From: Roseateles chitinivorans | GTDB lineage: Bacteria; Pseudomonadota; Gammaproteobacteria; Burkholderiales; Burkholderiaceae_C | Assembly (NCBI RefSeq): GCF_002761755.1 | Contig: NZ_PEOG01000014.1 | Span: 48,393-112,392, forward strand | Length of the DNA stretch: 64,000 nt | Reading direction: 5' to 3' | In this document: one piece after another, positions 30,932 to 40,969 of the stretch | Layout of the letters: each line of letters starts with the position of its first letter | Position numbering within the stretch: the stretch's first letter is position 1 | Notes under the pieces: model-generated | What the model saw: only the letters and a program-made list of their open reading frames with translations | The model's database searches: none | Told to the model about the DNA's origin: nothing | Program-made: the position numbers and the translations under genes

Positions 30932-31387
30932 TCATTTGGTCAGCACGCCGCGTGCGAGCATCACCGCCGCGATCGGGATCAGGATCAGCAAATGGGCCTG
31001 GATCATGACCAGGCGTCGGGTGGCACGCACGTCGGCATCGCTCGGCAGGCCGGCACCGCCATCCAACGCCTTGACCCAGCGACGGTAGGTCAGCGTCGGC
31101 TTGATCGAGATCAGGCCGATGACCAGGAACATGCCGAACTTGAAATGCAGCAGCGGCTGATGCCAGTACCAGCCCAGGCCCTTCATGCCCCACCAGGTGC
31201 GGGCCAGGCCGGTGAGCAGCACCGCAACGGCAGTCACGCCGTAGATCACGTCCAGTCGCGACAGGCGCCGCACCACCGCCGCGTTCATCCATTCGCTCCG
31301 GCATAGCGCCGCCTGGCTGGAGAGGAACACGACCAGGCTGAGGATCGCCACGATGTGCAGACCGGCGAGCAGGGCTTCGAGCGTCAT
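30932..31387 (-). CDS. DUF2214 family membrane protein
   Basis: A 151-residue integral membrane protein with four predicted helices (about 8-28, 48-68, 80-100 and 128-148). Family features are the LSRLDVIYGVTAVAVLLTGLARTWW segment and FKFGMFLVIGLISIKPTL. Function is unknown. A GGAG site precedes the ATG at 31387. It lies 14 bases after the LysR-type gene on the same strand, so the two are probably co-transcribed. Confidence 0.85.
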   Translation of the reverse strand: MTLEALLAGLHIVAILSLVVFLSSQAALCRSEWMNAAVVRRLSRLDVIYGVTAVAVLLTGLARTWWGMKGLGWYWHQPLLHFKFGMFLVIGLISIKPTLTYRRWVKALDGGAGLPSDADVRATRRLVMIQAHLLILIPIAAVMLARGVLTK

Positions 31388-31401
31388 GAGGTCTCCGGTG
31401 A

Positions 31402-32325
31402 TCAGGGTTCCCAGGTGGCGGCGCGCGCCCAATGGTCGGCGCTGCCGTAGTGTTCCTTCAGGAAGTCTATCCAGAGCCTCACCCGCAGCGGCAGGTGCTT
31501 GCGCTGGGGCAGCACGGCGAAGATGCCGTTCGGCGGCGCCGCGAAGTCGTCAAGCACGCTGACCAGTTCGCCAGCACGGAGGGCGGCGGCCACCTCCCAG
31601 GTACTGCGCCAAGCCAGCCCGAGGCCCTGCCGACACCAGTCGTGCAGCACCTGGCCATCGCTGCAATCGAGCCGACCGCTCGGCCGCAGATGCTGCACCT
31701 GGCCGTCCACGCGGAAAGCCCAACCACGCGTCTGGCTGGCATCGGAACTCAAGGTCAGGCACTCGTGCCGCATCAGCTCGGACGGATGGCGCGGCGTGCC
31801 GGCGCGTCGCAGGTAGGACGGTGCTGCCACGCAGAGCCGGCGGTTGTCCGCCAGCCGCATGCTGATCAAGCTCGAATCGCTGAGGTCACCCACCCGCACG
31901 GCGCAGTCGAATCCCTCGTTGACGATGTCGACGACCCGGTCGCTGAGATTCAGCGAGAGGCTGACTTCTGGATGCCGTGCGAGAAAGGCCGGCACCAGCG
32001 GCGCGACATGACGACGACCGAAACCCGCCGGCGCGGTGATGCGCAGATGACCGCTGGCCTTCACGCCGCCGGCGCTGACGCTGGCCTCGGCGCTCGCGAA
32101 CTCGACCAGCAGGCGTTGGCAGTCCTCCAGGAAGGCGGTGCCCTCATGCGTCAGGGTCAGCTTGCGGGTCGTGCGCAGCAGCAGCTTCACGCCCAGCCGC
32201 GCCTCCAGTGCGTCGAGGCGACGTCCCATCACCGCAGGCGCCACGCCTTCGGCTTGTGCCGCGGCCGTCAGGCTGCCCTTGGTCGCGACCAGCACGAAGG
32301 ACTCGATCTGTTTGAGGCGGTCCAT
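31402..32325 (-). CDS. LysR-type transcriptional regulator
   Basis: A 307-residue regulator with the N-terminal winged helix-turn-helix (residues 3-60; QIESFVLVATKGSLTAAAQA) and a C-terminal LysR substrate-binding domain starting near GHLRITAPAGFGR. It resembles the large DsdC/CrgA-like group acting on divergent genes. It is divergent from glcB with 221 bases between the starts and may control that gene, itself or the DUF2214 gene. The effector is unknown. Confidence 0.93.
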   Translation of the reverse strand: MDRLKQIESFVLVATKGSLTAAAQAEGVAPAVMGRRLDALEARLGVKLLLRTTRKLTLTHEGTAFLEDCQRLLVEFASAEASVSAGGVKASGHLRITAPAGFGRRHVAPLVPAFLARHPEVSLSLNLSDRVVDIVNEGFDCAVRVGDLSDSSLISMRLADNRRLCVAAPSYLRRAGTPRHPSELMRHECLTLSSDASQTRGWAFRVDGQVQHLRPSGRLDCSDGQVLHDWCRQGLGLAWRSTWEVAAALRAGELVSVLDDFAAPPNGIFAVLPQRKHLPLRVRLWIDFLKEHYGSADHWARAATWEP

Positions 32326-32546
32326 GGCCGTTGATTGTTGGACCGTTGCGCCGTCGCAAGCAATGAATGGAGACCCGATGCGTTGTTATTTGTGCAAAAA
32401 AGTCAGGGATCCCCGACCAGCATCGACATGAATCGACGGCCTGTGGCGGCCTAAAGTCGGTGCGTTCCGATCGGGGAGGACCGCGCACCGGCCCGTATCT
32501 TGCCCCGCCTTCCAGTCGCCGTTTCCTTCGCATCTTGGGAGCCGCC

Positions 32547-34745
32547 ATGAGCGCACGCAGCCAACACCACCGCCTCCAGGTCGACACCGCCCTGGCCCGT
32601 TTCATCGAGACCGAGGCGCTGCCCGGCACCGGCATCGAGCCCGCCGCCTTCTGGCAGGGCTTCGACGCGCTGGCCCATGACCTGGCCCCCAGGAATGCCG
32701 ACTTGCTGGCGGAGCGCGACCGATTGCAGGCCGAGCTCGACGGCTGGCACCGAGCCCACCCCGGGCCGATCCGCGACATGGCGGCGTATCAAGCCTTCCT
32801 CCAGCAGATCGGCTACCTGGTGCCCCTGCCGGCCGATCCGAAGGCAACGACCGCCGACGTGGACGCGGAGCTCGCAATCCAGGCCGGCCCCCAACTGGTC
32901 GTTCCGATCTTGAATGCGCGTTACGCGCTCAACGCGGCGAACGCGCGCTGGGGCTCGCTGTACGACGCGCTCTACGGCACCGACGTCATTCCCGAGACCG
33001 ATGGCGCCGAACGAGCCGGCGGCTACAACCCGGCCCGCGGCGCCAAGGTCATCGCCTTCGCGCGCCAGGTGCTGGACCAGGCCGCGCCGCTGGCGGGCGC
33101 CTCGCACGCCGACGCCACCGGCTACCGCGTCAACGGCAGCGCGCTCGCCGTCGCCCTGAAGGACGGCCGCGACGTCGGACTGGCAGACCCGGCGCAGTTC
33201 GTCGGCTACCTGGGCGACGCCGCGTCGCCGACAGCCGTCCTGCTGCGCCATCACGGCCTGCACATCGAAGTGCAGATTGATCGCGCCTCGCCGATCGGCC
33301 AGACCGATGCCGCCGGCGTGTCCGATCTGCTGATGGAGTCGGCGCTGTCGACCATCCTCGACCTCGAAGACTCGATCGCCGCCGTCGATGCCGAGGACAA
33401 GCTGCTCGCCTACCGCAACTGGCTGGGAATTCTGCGGGGGTCTCTGACCGAGGAAGTCAGCAAGGGCGGTCGCAGCTTCGTGCGGCGCCTCAACCCGGAC
33501 CGCGTCTACAAGGCGGCGGGCGGCGGCCAGGACGTCGTGTTGCCGGGCCGTTCGCTGCTGTTCGTGCGCAATGTCGGCCACCTGATGACCAATCCGGCCA
33601 TCCTGCTCGACGGCGGGCGGGAGATCCCCGAGGGCATCATGGACGCCGTCATCACGACGCTGATCGCGTTGCATGACCTGAAGCAGTTGTCGGGCTCGGG
33701 CCTGCGCAACTCGCGCCGGGGCTCGATCTACATCGTCAAGCCCAAGATGCACGGACCGGCCGAGGTCGGCTTCGCCAATGAACTGTTCGGCCGCGTCGAG
33801 CAGTTGCTGGGCCTGCCGTCGTCGACGGTCAAGCTGGGCATCATGGACGAGGAGCGCCGCACCAGCGTCAACCTGGCTGCCTGCATCGCCGCGGCACCCA
33901 GCCGCGTCGCCTTCATCAACACCGGCTTCCTCGACCGCACCGGCGATGAGATGCACACCGCGATGCTGGCCGGCCCGATGCTGCGCAAAGGCGACATGAA
34001 GACCAGCGCCTGGATCCAGGCTTATGAGCGCAACAACGTGCTGGTCGGCCTCAGCGCCGGCTTGCGGGGTCGGGCGCAGATCGGCAAGGGCATGTGGGCG
34101 ATGCCCGACCTGATGGCTGCGATGCTCGAGCAGAAGATCGCGCACCCGAAGGCGGGCGCCAATACCGCCTGGGTGCCCAGCCCGACCGCCGCGACGCTGC
34201 ATGCGCTGCATTACCACCAGGTCAGCGTGGCGCAGGTGCAGCAGCAGATCGAGGCGGAAGCGCCTGGCGTCGATCGCGCCGAACTGCTTCAGCGTCTGCT
34301 GACCATTCCGGTGACGGACACGCCGAACTGGTCCGATGCCGAGAAGCAGCAGGAGCTCGACAACAACATCCAGGGCATCCTGGGCTACGTGGTGCGCTGG
34401 ATCGACCAGGGGGTTGGCTGCTCCAAGGTGCCGGACATCAACGGCGTCGGCCTGATGGAAGACCGCGCCACGCTGCGCATTTCCAGTCAGCACGTGGCGA
34501 ACTGGCTTTATCACGGCGTCGTCACCGAACAACAGGTTCGGGCGACATTCGAACGGATGGCGGCGGTCGTGGACCGACAGAACGCCGGGGATGCCCTCTA
34601 CGAACCGATGGCCGGTCGCCCGCAAAGCATGGCCTACCAGGCGGCGCTGGACCTGGTGTTCCAGGGAAGGGAACAGCCGAGCGGTTATACCGAGCCACTG
34701 CTGCATGCGTGGCGGCAGAAGCGGAAGGCCGGCGCAGCCCGTTAA
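32547..34745 (+). CDS. glcB: Malate synthase G
   Basis: A 732-residue monomeric malate synthase G, which condenses glyoxylate with acetyl-CoA to form malate. Characteristic segments are [15 protein letters not shown], the glyoxylate/Mg site around [35 protein letters not shown], and the late [29 protein letters not shown]. The start [13 protein letters not shown] is preceded by GGGAG; longer upstream sequence is unlike the family. Isocitrate lyase is not in the window. A terminator follows. Confidence 0.97.
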   Translation: MSARSQHHRLQVDTALARFIETEALPGTGIEPAAFWQGFDALAHDLAPRNADLLAERDRLQAELDGWHRAHPGPIRDMAAYQAFLQQIGYLVPLPADPKATTADVDAELAIQAGPQLVVPILNARYALNAANARWGSLYDALYGTDVIPETDGAERAGGYNPARGAKVIAFARQVLDQAAPLAGASHADATGYRVNGSALAVALKDGRDVGLADPAQFVGYLGDAASPTAVLLRHHGLHIEVQIDRASPIGQTDAAGVSDLLMESALSTILDLEDSIAAVDAEDKLLAYRNWLGILRGSLTEEVSKGGRSFVRRLNPDRVYKAAGGGQDVVLPGRSLLFVRNVGHLMTNPAILLDGGREIPEGIMDAVITTLIALHDLKQLSGSGLRNSRRGSIYIVKPKMHGPAEVGFANELFGRVEQLLGLPSSTVKLGIMDEERRTSVNLAACIAAAPSRVAFINTGFLDRTGDEMHTAMLAGPMLRKGDMKTSAWIQAYERNNVLVGLSAGLRGRAQIGKGMWAMPDLMAAMLEQKIAHPKAGANTAWVPSPTAATLHALHYHQVSVAQVQQQIEAEAPGVDRAELLQRLLTIPVTDTPNWSDAEKQQELDNNIQGILGYVVRWIDQGVGCSKVPDINGVGLMEDRATLRISSQHVANWLYHGVVTEQQVRATFERMAAVVDRQNAGDALYEPMAGRPQSMAYQAALDLVFQGREQPSGYTEPLLHAWRQKRKAGAAR

Positions 34746-34818
34746 GGCGCACAACACCGGCGCAACGCCGTCATCTGCTCGAATTCGCCGCCATCGTGCG
34801 GTGTACGTCGACGCTGTA

Positions 34819-34848
34819 GAAGCGGCCCCCCGGGCCGCTTCGTTGTTT
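34819..34848 (+). terminator. Terminator of glcB
   Basis: A perfect 10-bp stem GAAGCGGCCC/GGGCCGCTTC (34819-34828 with 34832-34841) with a CCC loop is followed by GTTGTTT. It lies 73 bases after the glcB stop. Confidence 0.75.
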
Positions 34849-35094
34849 CGTGCATGTCACTTTTGCCGTTTTGGACGTACTTGCCTTCCAGAAAACGTGC
34901 GTGACTTTCGGCATCGTCAGCCGGTAGTTGTTCGCAACGCGTCTCGCAATGGCGGGATTCCCGTAGGGTGCACCCCCAGGGTCGCCGGAAACACCTGTTC
35001 CTTAAAGTTTCTTCACCTTCGCGCAGCATCTGGTCACATGGCAGCCGCCAGCGACAGGATGCTGCTTGTCATTTTTGCCATTTCCGGAACAGGC
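34849..35094 (+). promoter_or_regulatory. Leader region of the first tandem TonB receptor
   Basis: Together with the glcB terminator, this fills the 349-base gap between glcB and the receptor. It is somewhat AT-richer than the genes. No confident promoter hexamers were found. Upstream in-frame ATGs at 35038 and 35059 exist, so the receptor start is not fully settled. Confidence 0.35.
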
Positions 35095-37779
35095 ATGTCC
35101 CACTCTCTTCGCCAAGTCAGCCTGGCCGCAGCGATCCTCGCGGCCTCGATGGGCGCGCACGCACAGAACGCGCAGCCCCAACAGCTGGAACGCATCGAAA
35201 TCACCGGCTCCGCCATCAAGCGGTCCATCGCCGACGAAGGCGCGTTGCCCATCTCGGTCATCAAGGCCGATGAACTGCGCCAGTCGGGCGTGACCAGCGT
35301 CGAGCAGATCATCGACCTGCTGGCATCCAGCCAGTCCAGCAGCACCGGCTCCAATTCGATCGGCTCCAGCACCGGTGGCGCTGCATACGCCAACCTGAGA
35401 GGCCTGGGCACCAACAAGACCCTGGTCCTGCTGAACGGCCGCCGCATGACGGCCTTCGCCTTCGGCGCCACCGCGGTCGACCTGAACTCGATCCCGTTCG
35501 CCGTGATCGACCGCGTCGAGGTGCTGCGCGACGGCGCCTCTGCCGTGTACGGCACGGACGCCATCGGCGGCGTCATCAACTTCATCACCAAGACCAGCTA
35601 CCGCGGCGGCCAGATCGTGCTGGAGGCCACTCGTCCGCAGGAGGACGGCGGCAAGAGAGAAGGCGGATCGGTGACGATCGGCTTCGGTGACCTGGACAAG
35701 GACCGCATCAACTTCTGGGCCTCGTACGACCAGCGTCGCCAACAACGCGTGCGCGCACTGGACCGCGATTTCGCGCGGACCGGCATCATCCCGTCGCGCG
35801 GCGTGTCCGGAAGCTCGGGGACCACCTTCCCGGGCAACTTCACGCAAGGCAACTTCGGCGGCAATCCGACCGCTCCGGGCTGCCAACCGCCACTGTCGCT
35901 GGTGAGCCCGACCAACGCGGCGAACTGCATCTTCGACTTCAGCTCGACGATCGACATCATCCCGGACACCAAGCAGGACACGCTCGCCGGCCGCTTCACC
36001 TTCAAGCTCTCGGACGACCACCAGTTCTCGCTGGAAGGCAACCAGACCGTCAACGACAACATCTCGCGCGTCGCGCCGGATCCGGTGACCGGCATCACGA
36101 TGCAGCCGAGCAATCCATTCTTCCCGAGCACCTATCCCGGCATCAACCTGACCCAGCCGATCAGCGTGGGCTGGCGCATGGTGCCGGCGGGTCCGAGAAC
36201 CAACGGCGCCCATGCCGAGGCGCAGCGGGTCGTGGCCGACCTGTCCGGCGTGCTTGCAGGCTGGGATTACCGCGTCGGGGCCCTGTACTCGCGCAGCACT
36301 GCCCGTGACGCCGCCGTGGACGGCTATGTGAACGCTCCGTTCGTGCGGGCCCAAGTTGCCGCCGGCAATCTGAACCCGTTCGGGGAAGCGACTCCCGCGC
36401 AACTGGCCATCATCCAGCAGGCCAAGCGCGCTGGCGTCTTCGCCAATGCTCTGGGCACCACCAAGAGCGTCGATGCCCGCGTCAGCAAGGAGATCTTCGA
36501 CCTGCCGGGCGGTCGCGCGGCGATCGCAGTGGCCGGTGAATTCCGCAAGGAGTTCTACAAGAACGACACCAACGACGCCGTCGTGCTGGCGATCCCGTCG
36601 GCCGGTCGTTCGCCCAACCACGTCGGCGGCAAGCGGGACGTGAAGGCGCTGGGCGTCGAACTGCTGCTGCCGGTGCACAAGATGGTCGAGGTCCAGCTGG
36701 CGCTGCGAACCGACGACTATTCCGACGCTGGTCGCACGACCAATCCGAAGATCGGCCTGCGCTTCCAGCCGATGAAGGAACTGGCGTTCCGTGGTTCGTA
36801 CAACACCGGTTTCCGCGCCCCCGCGCTGGATGACCTGTACGCGCCCAAGTCGGTCACCTTCACCGCCGGCGCGAAGAACGACCCGGTGCTGTGCGACGCC
36901 AACGGCAACCCGATCGTCGCCCTGGGCGGCATCGGCAGCCGCGACTGCCGCCAGCAGCCGCAGGTGCAGAACGGCGGTGACGCCAACCTGCGTCCGGAAA
37001 AGTCGAAGACCTTCACGCTGGGCGCGGTGTTCGAGCCGACCAAGGCGCTGACCGTCGCGGTGGACTACTGGAACATCAAGCTGCGCGACCAGATCGACGT
37101 GCTGCCGGTGGACACGCTGCTGGCCAACTCGACCCGCTATGCCGACCGCATCGTCCGATGCAACCAGGTGCCGGTGGCCGAGCAGGCCAACCTGCAGCGC
37201 TGCTCCGGGCTGTGGGTGAACGGCCCGGCGATCGCATACCTGATCACGCACAACGAGAACATCGGTCGCATCAAGACGGATGGCCTGGACCTGAGCGCGG
37301 CCTACAGCCAGAGCCTGGGCGGCTGGGGCAACCTGTCGCTGGCATATGAAGGTACTTACGTCCACAAGTACGAGTACCAGACCAGCCCCGAGGACAAGTT
37401 CAAGAGCCGCCTCGCTTACTACAACGACGCGAGCGTGATCTTCCGCTGGAAGCACAACGTCTCTGCCGCGTGGGCCATGAACAACTGGGGTGCTCGCCTG
37501 TCGGTTCGCCACCAGTCGGGCTACCGCGACCAGAACGATGCGACCACCGTTGTGGGCGGCCCGTCGTTCTACGGCAATGTCGACTCGTACACGCTGGTCG
37601 ACCTGTCGGGCACCTACAAGTTCAACAAGGCCACGTCGCTGACGCTGGGCGTGAAGAACCTGTTCGACACCGACCCGCCGTTCTCGAACCAGTCGACGCG
37701 TTCGCAGCGGGGCTTCGATCCGCGCTATTCGGATCCGCTGGGCCGTGCGTTCTTCGTGCGGGCTGCTTACGGGTTCTGA
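35095..37779 (+). CDS. TonB-dependent outer membrane receptor, first of three in tandem
   Basis: An 894-residue receptor. The chosen start gives a good signal peptide (MSHSLRQVSLAAAILAASMG, cleavage near AHAQ). The motif LERIEITGSAIKR opens the plug domain (about 30-150), which contains LRGLGTNKTLVLLNGRR and IDRVEVLRDGASAVYGTDAIGGV. The barrel ends in FFVRAAYGF with terminal Phe. The large family with this plug often takes up oligosaccharides or other bulky nutrients, but no catabolic genes are nearby. Three co-directional paralogues with the same GSAIKR motif suggest duplication. Confidence 0.92.
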   Translation: MSHSLRQVSLAAAILAASMGAHAQNAQPQQLERIEITGSAIKRSIADEGALPISVIKADELRQSGVTSVEQIIDLLASSQSSSTGSNSIGSSTGGAAYANLRGLGTNKTLVLLNGRRMTAFAFGATAVDLNSIPFAVIDRVEVLRDGASAVYGTDAIGGVINFITKTSYRGGQIVLEATRPQEDGGKREGGSVTIGFGDLDKDRINFWASYDQRRQQRVRALDRDFARTGIIPSRGVSGSSGTTFPGNFTQGNFGGNPTAPGCQPPLSLVSPTNAANCIFDFSSTIDIIPDTKQDTLAGRFTFKLSDDHQFSLEGNQTVNDNISRVAPDPVTGITMQPSNPFFPSTYPGINLTQPISVGWRMVPAGPRTNGAHAEAQRVVADLSGVLAGWDYRVGALYSRSTARDAAVDGYVNAPFVRAQVAAGNLNPFGEATPAQLAIIQQAKRAGVFANALGTTKSVDARVSKEIFDLPGGRAAIAVAGEFRKEFYKNDTNDAVVLAIPSAGRSPNHVGGKRDVKALGVELLLPVHKMVEVQLALRTDDYSDAGRTTNPKIGLRFQPMKELAFRGSYNTGFRAPALDDLYAPKSVTFTAGAKNDPVLCDANGNPIVALGGIGSRDCRQQPQVQNGGDANLRPEKSKTFTLGAVFEPTKALTVAVDYWNIKLRDQIDVLPVDTLLANSTRYADRIVRCNQVPVAEQANLQRCSGLWVNGPAIAYLITHNENIGRIKTDGLDLSAAYSQSLGGWGNLSLAYEGTYVHKYEYQTSPEDKFKSRLAYYNDASVIFRWKHNVSAAWAMNNWGARLSVRHQSGYRDQNDATTVVGGPSFYGNVDSYTLVDLSGTYKFNKATSLTLGVKNLFDTDPPFSNQSTRSQRGFDPRYSDPLGRAFFVRAAYGF

Positions 37780-37798
37780 TCGGGTTTTATGAAAATCC

Positions 37799-37930
37799 CC
37801 GGCCGCTCTGTGGCGGCCGGACGACAGCCTGTTGCCGAGTCGCAACGGGCTGGGCGCATAACGTTTCCGGCTTTGTCCCCTTGCGACAAGGCCGGCCTCA
37901 CCCTGCCCCTCGCCGGAAGTCACCCGTGAC
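37799..37930 (+). repeat. Run of three strong hairpins plus one weak one between tandem receptors
   Basis: In the 363-base gap before the second tandem receptor, consecutive stems are visible. They are CCGGCCGC/GCGGCCGG (37799-37820), a 10-bp stem with one G-T pair (37826-37851), an 11-bp stem with one G-T pair (37867-37895), and GTCAC/GTGAC (37919-37930). None has a clear T-run. They could stop readthrough, protect the mRNA 3' end or act as a structured leader. A TTGACA hexamer at 38034-38039 and a GCATT-CGA-AATGC dyad at 38061-38073 lie further down. Confidence 0.6.
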
Positions 37931-38142
37931 GCCGGTCAGGGCGGGGTTTTTCGCTTGGCGGTGCCGCCCTCGTCGCAGGGGTCGCCTCTGGCTCAATTAG
38001 TAGGAACCCGCGCCGATCAGCAAAGACCGTTCATTGACACTCTTTTCACACGGCATTCACGCATTCGAAATGCCAGAACGCCGTCCAGTAACGTTTTGCG
38101 CGCCGCCACGAGCGCCGCCGCTCAACACTTTAGGAGTGTCTT

Positions 38143-40896
38143 TTGAACAACAAACTGAACGCGGTGAGCTTGGCAGTCGCCGCCACCCTCGCGGCCGCGT
38201 CGTCGGCAGCCCTGGCCCAGGCGCAAGAACAAGCCCAGTTGGAGCGGGTCGTCGTGACCGGCTCGGCGATCAAGCGCATCGCCGCCGAAGGCTCGCTGCC
38301 CGTGCAGACCGTCACCCGCGCCGAAATCGAGCGCAGCGGTGTGACCTCGGTCACCGAGCTGATGCAGAACCTGTCCTCCGTGCAGGGCGGCTTCACCGAA
38401 GGTGACACTGTCGGTGGCGGCGGTGGCGGTCTGGCCACCGTATCCATCCACAATCTCGGCGGCGACCGCACCCTGGTGCTGCTGAACGGCCGGCGCCTGA
38501 TCGGCGAAGCCGGCGGCGCGGTGGACCTGAACATGATCCCGCTGTCGATCATCGAGCGCGTCGAAGTGCTGACCGACGGCGCCTCCGCGCTGTACGGCTC
38601 CGACGCCGTGGCTGGCGTGGTGAACTTCATCACTCGCACCAATTCGCAGCGCAAGAACATTTCCGCCTTCGTATCGGTGCCGACCGAAAGCGGCGGCAAG
38701 GAGCGCAGTGCGTCGATCTCCGGGGGCTTCGGCGACCTGGAATCCAACGGCTTCAACCTGCTGTTCGGCTTGTCCATGGACAAGCGGGACGCGCTGACGG
38801 CTAGCCAGCGGGACTTCTCGAAGACCGGCGTGATCAACTTCGGTCACGACGGAAAGAACTACCAGTTCTTCAACGGTTCTCCGTCGGCGATCCCGGGTAA
38901 CGTCAACGTCCCGGTCCGCAACCCCGACGGCACGATCGGTTCCGAGCTGCGTAATGTGTACCTCGCTCAGAACGGCGAGTGCGCACCGCAGAATGTGCGC
39001 GTCGACGACTCCTGCTACTTCGACTACGCCGGCACCGTCCAGGCCTTCCCCGACCGCAAGCGCACCAACCTGTTCGGCTCGGGCTCGGTCAAGCTGGGCG
39101 AGCACACGCTGCGCGCGGACCTGCTGCTGGGCAAGACCAAGACGAGCGGCAAGATCGCCGCGGTCCCCGGCGCCGTCGCCGTCGATCCGAATGGCCCGTT
39201 CGCCGCGCAACTGGCAGCGGTCGGCTACACGCCGGCCTACCTGCAGTCGTTGGGCCTGGATCCGAACCGCATCGCGTCGGTGTCCTATCGCGCCTTCGAC
39301 CTGGGCAATCGGACCAGCACCTTCGATCGCGACAACAAGGCCTTCTGGCTGTCGCTGGAAGGTCAACTGGCCGGCTGGGACTACTCCGCTACGGCGGGTT
39401 ACCAGCGTGCGGAAGTGGAAGAGAGCAATTCCGGCTATCCGCTCGCCAAGGCCTTCGGCGCATTGCTGCGCTCCGGCGTCTACAACCCGTTCGTGCTTCC
39501 CGGCCAGCAATCCCAGGCCGCCAAGGACGCCGTGTCGCAGATCATGATCTCCGGCGCCTATGGCGTTGAAACCAGCACGCTGGCCAATGTGGACCTCCGG
39601 GCCTCCCGCGAGATCTTCAAGACGGCGGCCGGCGGAGCCTACCTGGCAGTCGGCGCCTCGTTCCAGCAGGACAAGGTCGAAGACAACCCGGGCAAGGTGG
39701 CCCGCGGCGAAGGCGGCCCGAATGGCGACGACCAGCGGTTCGGCGACAGCACCGTCGTGATCCCCTACGACGCCAAGCGCGACACGATGGGCGCCTTCGC
39801 CGAACTGATCGTCCCGGTGATGAAGAACCTGGAGGTGACCGGCAGCGTCCGCTACGACAACTACCGCAATGTCGACAGCGCGACCAATGGCAAGGTCTCG
39901 TTCAAGTTCACGCCGACGCCGGAACTGCTGTTCCGCGGTTCATTCGGAACGGGCTTCCGCGCTCCGACGCTGCGGCAGCTGTACCGTCCTCTGCAGGAGT
40001 TTGGCGTGACGGCGACGCCGTACGAGTGCAGTCCCGGCATGGCGGCGATGGCCGCCAGCCTGGGCGCTGCCTGCCAGCCTGGCGAGAAGCAATACAACGT
40101 GTTTACCGGCGGGGTGAAGACAGTCAAGCCGGAAGAGTCTAAGCAGGCCACGCTCGGCTTCCGCGTCGAACCGACGTCGTCCTTCTCGTTCGGCGCAGAC
40201 TGGTGGTGGGTCGGTATCGACAAGACTTTCGGCTCGGTCGACGAGAACGAGGCCTTCAGCGATCCGCAGAAGTACTCCAATCTGTGGCTGGTCTACACCG
40301 ATCCGGTTACGGGCGAAAAGTTCCTGGCCTACAACGCCAGCACGACCAACCTCGGCAAGTCGTACAGCTCCGGCATCGACTTCGACGTCACTGGCCGCGT
40401 CAACACGCCGTTCGGCCGCCTGACCTCTAACCTGCGCGCGACCTACATGCTGGATCGCAAGGTGCAGCTGCTCGCCAACGGCGAGTACTTCTCCGATGTG
40501 GCTGAAAACCACGCCGCGCTGGGCACGGTCACCTTCCGTTGGAAGGGCCAATGGTCCAACACGCTGCAGACCGGCAACTGGGCGCACACGGCCAACATCA
40601 ACTTCCAGTCGGGCTACAAGGACTTCCCGACCTTCGTGACCGATCGCGATGATCCGAACCCGGCGACCAACGAGCATCTGGTCCGCCTGAAGGTGAAGCC
40701 GTACGCGACGCTGGATTGGCAGACGGCATACACCTGGAACAAGCAGCTGACCCTGGCCCTGGGCGTGAAGAATGTCTTCGATAAGCAGCCCCCGCTGTCG
40801 CTGCGTGCCAATGGCGGCCACATGCTGGGCTTCGACTATCGCTACTACAGCCCGATGGGCCGCACCATCCAGGCGCGCGCGAGCTACGACTTCTAA
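38143..40896 (+). CDS. TonB-dependent outer membrane receptor, second of three in tandem
   Basis: A 917-residue receptor starting with TTG, supported by AGGAG six bases upstream. The signal peptide NKLNAVSLAVAATLAAASSA ends near ALAQA. The TonB-box region LERVVVTGSAIKR leads into the plug with LGGDRTLVLLNGRR and VEVLTDGASALYGSDAVAGVV. The barrel ends in RASYDF. The first 35 codons are almost identical in DNA to those of the next receptor, which points to duplication. It has its own terminator. Confidence 0.92.
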   Translation: MNNKLNAVSLAVAATLAAASSAALAQAQEQAQLERVVVTGSAIKRIAAEGSLPVQTVTRAEIERSGVTSVTELMQNLSSVQGGFTEGDTVGGGGGGLATVSIHNLGGDRTLVLLNGRRLIGEAGGAVDLNMIPLSIIERVEVLTDGASALYGSDAVAGVVNFITRTNSQRKNISAFVSVPTESGGKERSASISGGFGDLESNGFNLLFGLSMDKRDALTASQRDFSKTGVINFGHDGKNYQFFNGSPSAIPGNVNVPVRNPDGTIGSELRNVYLAQNGECAPQNVRVDDSCYFDYAGTVQAFPDRKRTNLFGSGSVKLGEHTLRADLLLGKTKTSGKIAAVPGAVAVDPNGPFAAQLAAVGYTPAYLQSLGLDPNRIASVSYRAFDLGNRTSTFDRDNKAFWLSLEGQLAGWDYSATAGYQRAEVEESNSGYPLAKAFGALLRSGVYNPFVLPGQQSQAAKDAVSQIMISGAYGVETSTLANVDLRASREIFKTAAGGAYLAVGASFQQDKVEDNPGKVARGEGGPNGDDQRFGDSTVVIPYDAKRDTMGAFAELIVPVMKNLEVTGSVRYDNYRNVDSATNGKVSFKFTPTPELLFRGSFGTGFRAPTLRQLYRPLQEFGVTATPYECSPGMAAMAASLGAACQPGEKQYNVFTGGVKTVKPEESKQATLGFRVEPTSSFSFGADWWWVGIDKTFGSVDENEAFSDPQKYSNLWLVYTDPVTGEKFLAYNASTTNLGKSYSSGIDFDVTGRVNTPFGRLTSNLRATYMLDRKVQLLANGEYFSDVAENHAALGTVTFRWKGQWSNTLQTGNWAHTANINFQSGYKDFPTFVTDRDDPNPATNEHLVRLKVKPYATLDWQTAYTWNKQLTLALGVKNVFDKQPPLSLRANGGHMLGFDYRYYSPMGRTIQARASYDF

Positions 40897-40942
40897 TCCG
40901 GCAGGCGATTCGCCGCTTGCGGCGAGCTCCGAACCGCACACA

Positions 40943-40969
40943 AGGGACCCCTTTAGGGGTCCCTTTTTT
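40943..40969 (+). terminator. Rho-independent terminator of the second tandem receptor
   Basis: A 9-bp stem AGGGACCCC/GGGGTCCCT (40943-40951 with 40956-40964) with a four-base loop is followed by TTTTT. It lies 46 bases after the stop. Confidence 0.92.

Noticed and set aside
35002..37923. A 973-codon open frame antisense to the first tandem receptor
   Set aside because: Same shadow pattern: the composition mirrors the receptor's codon use, and there is no ribosome site or known domain.
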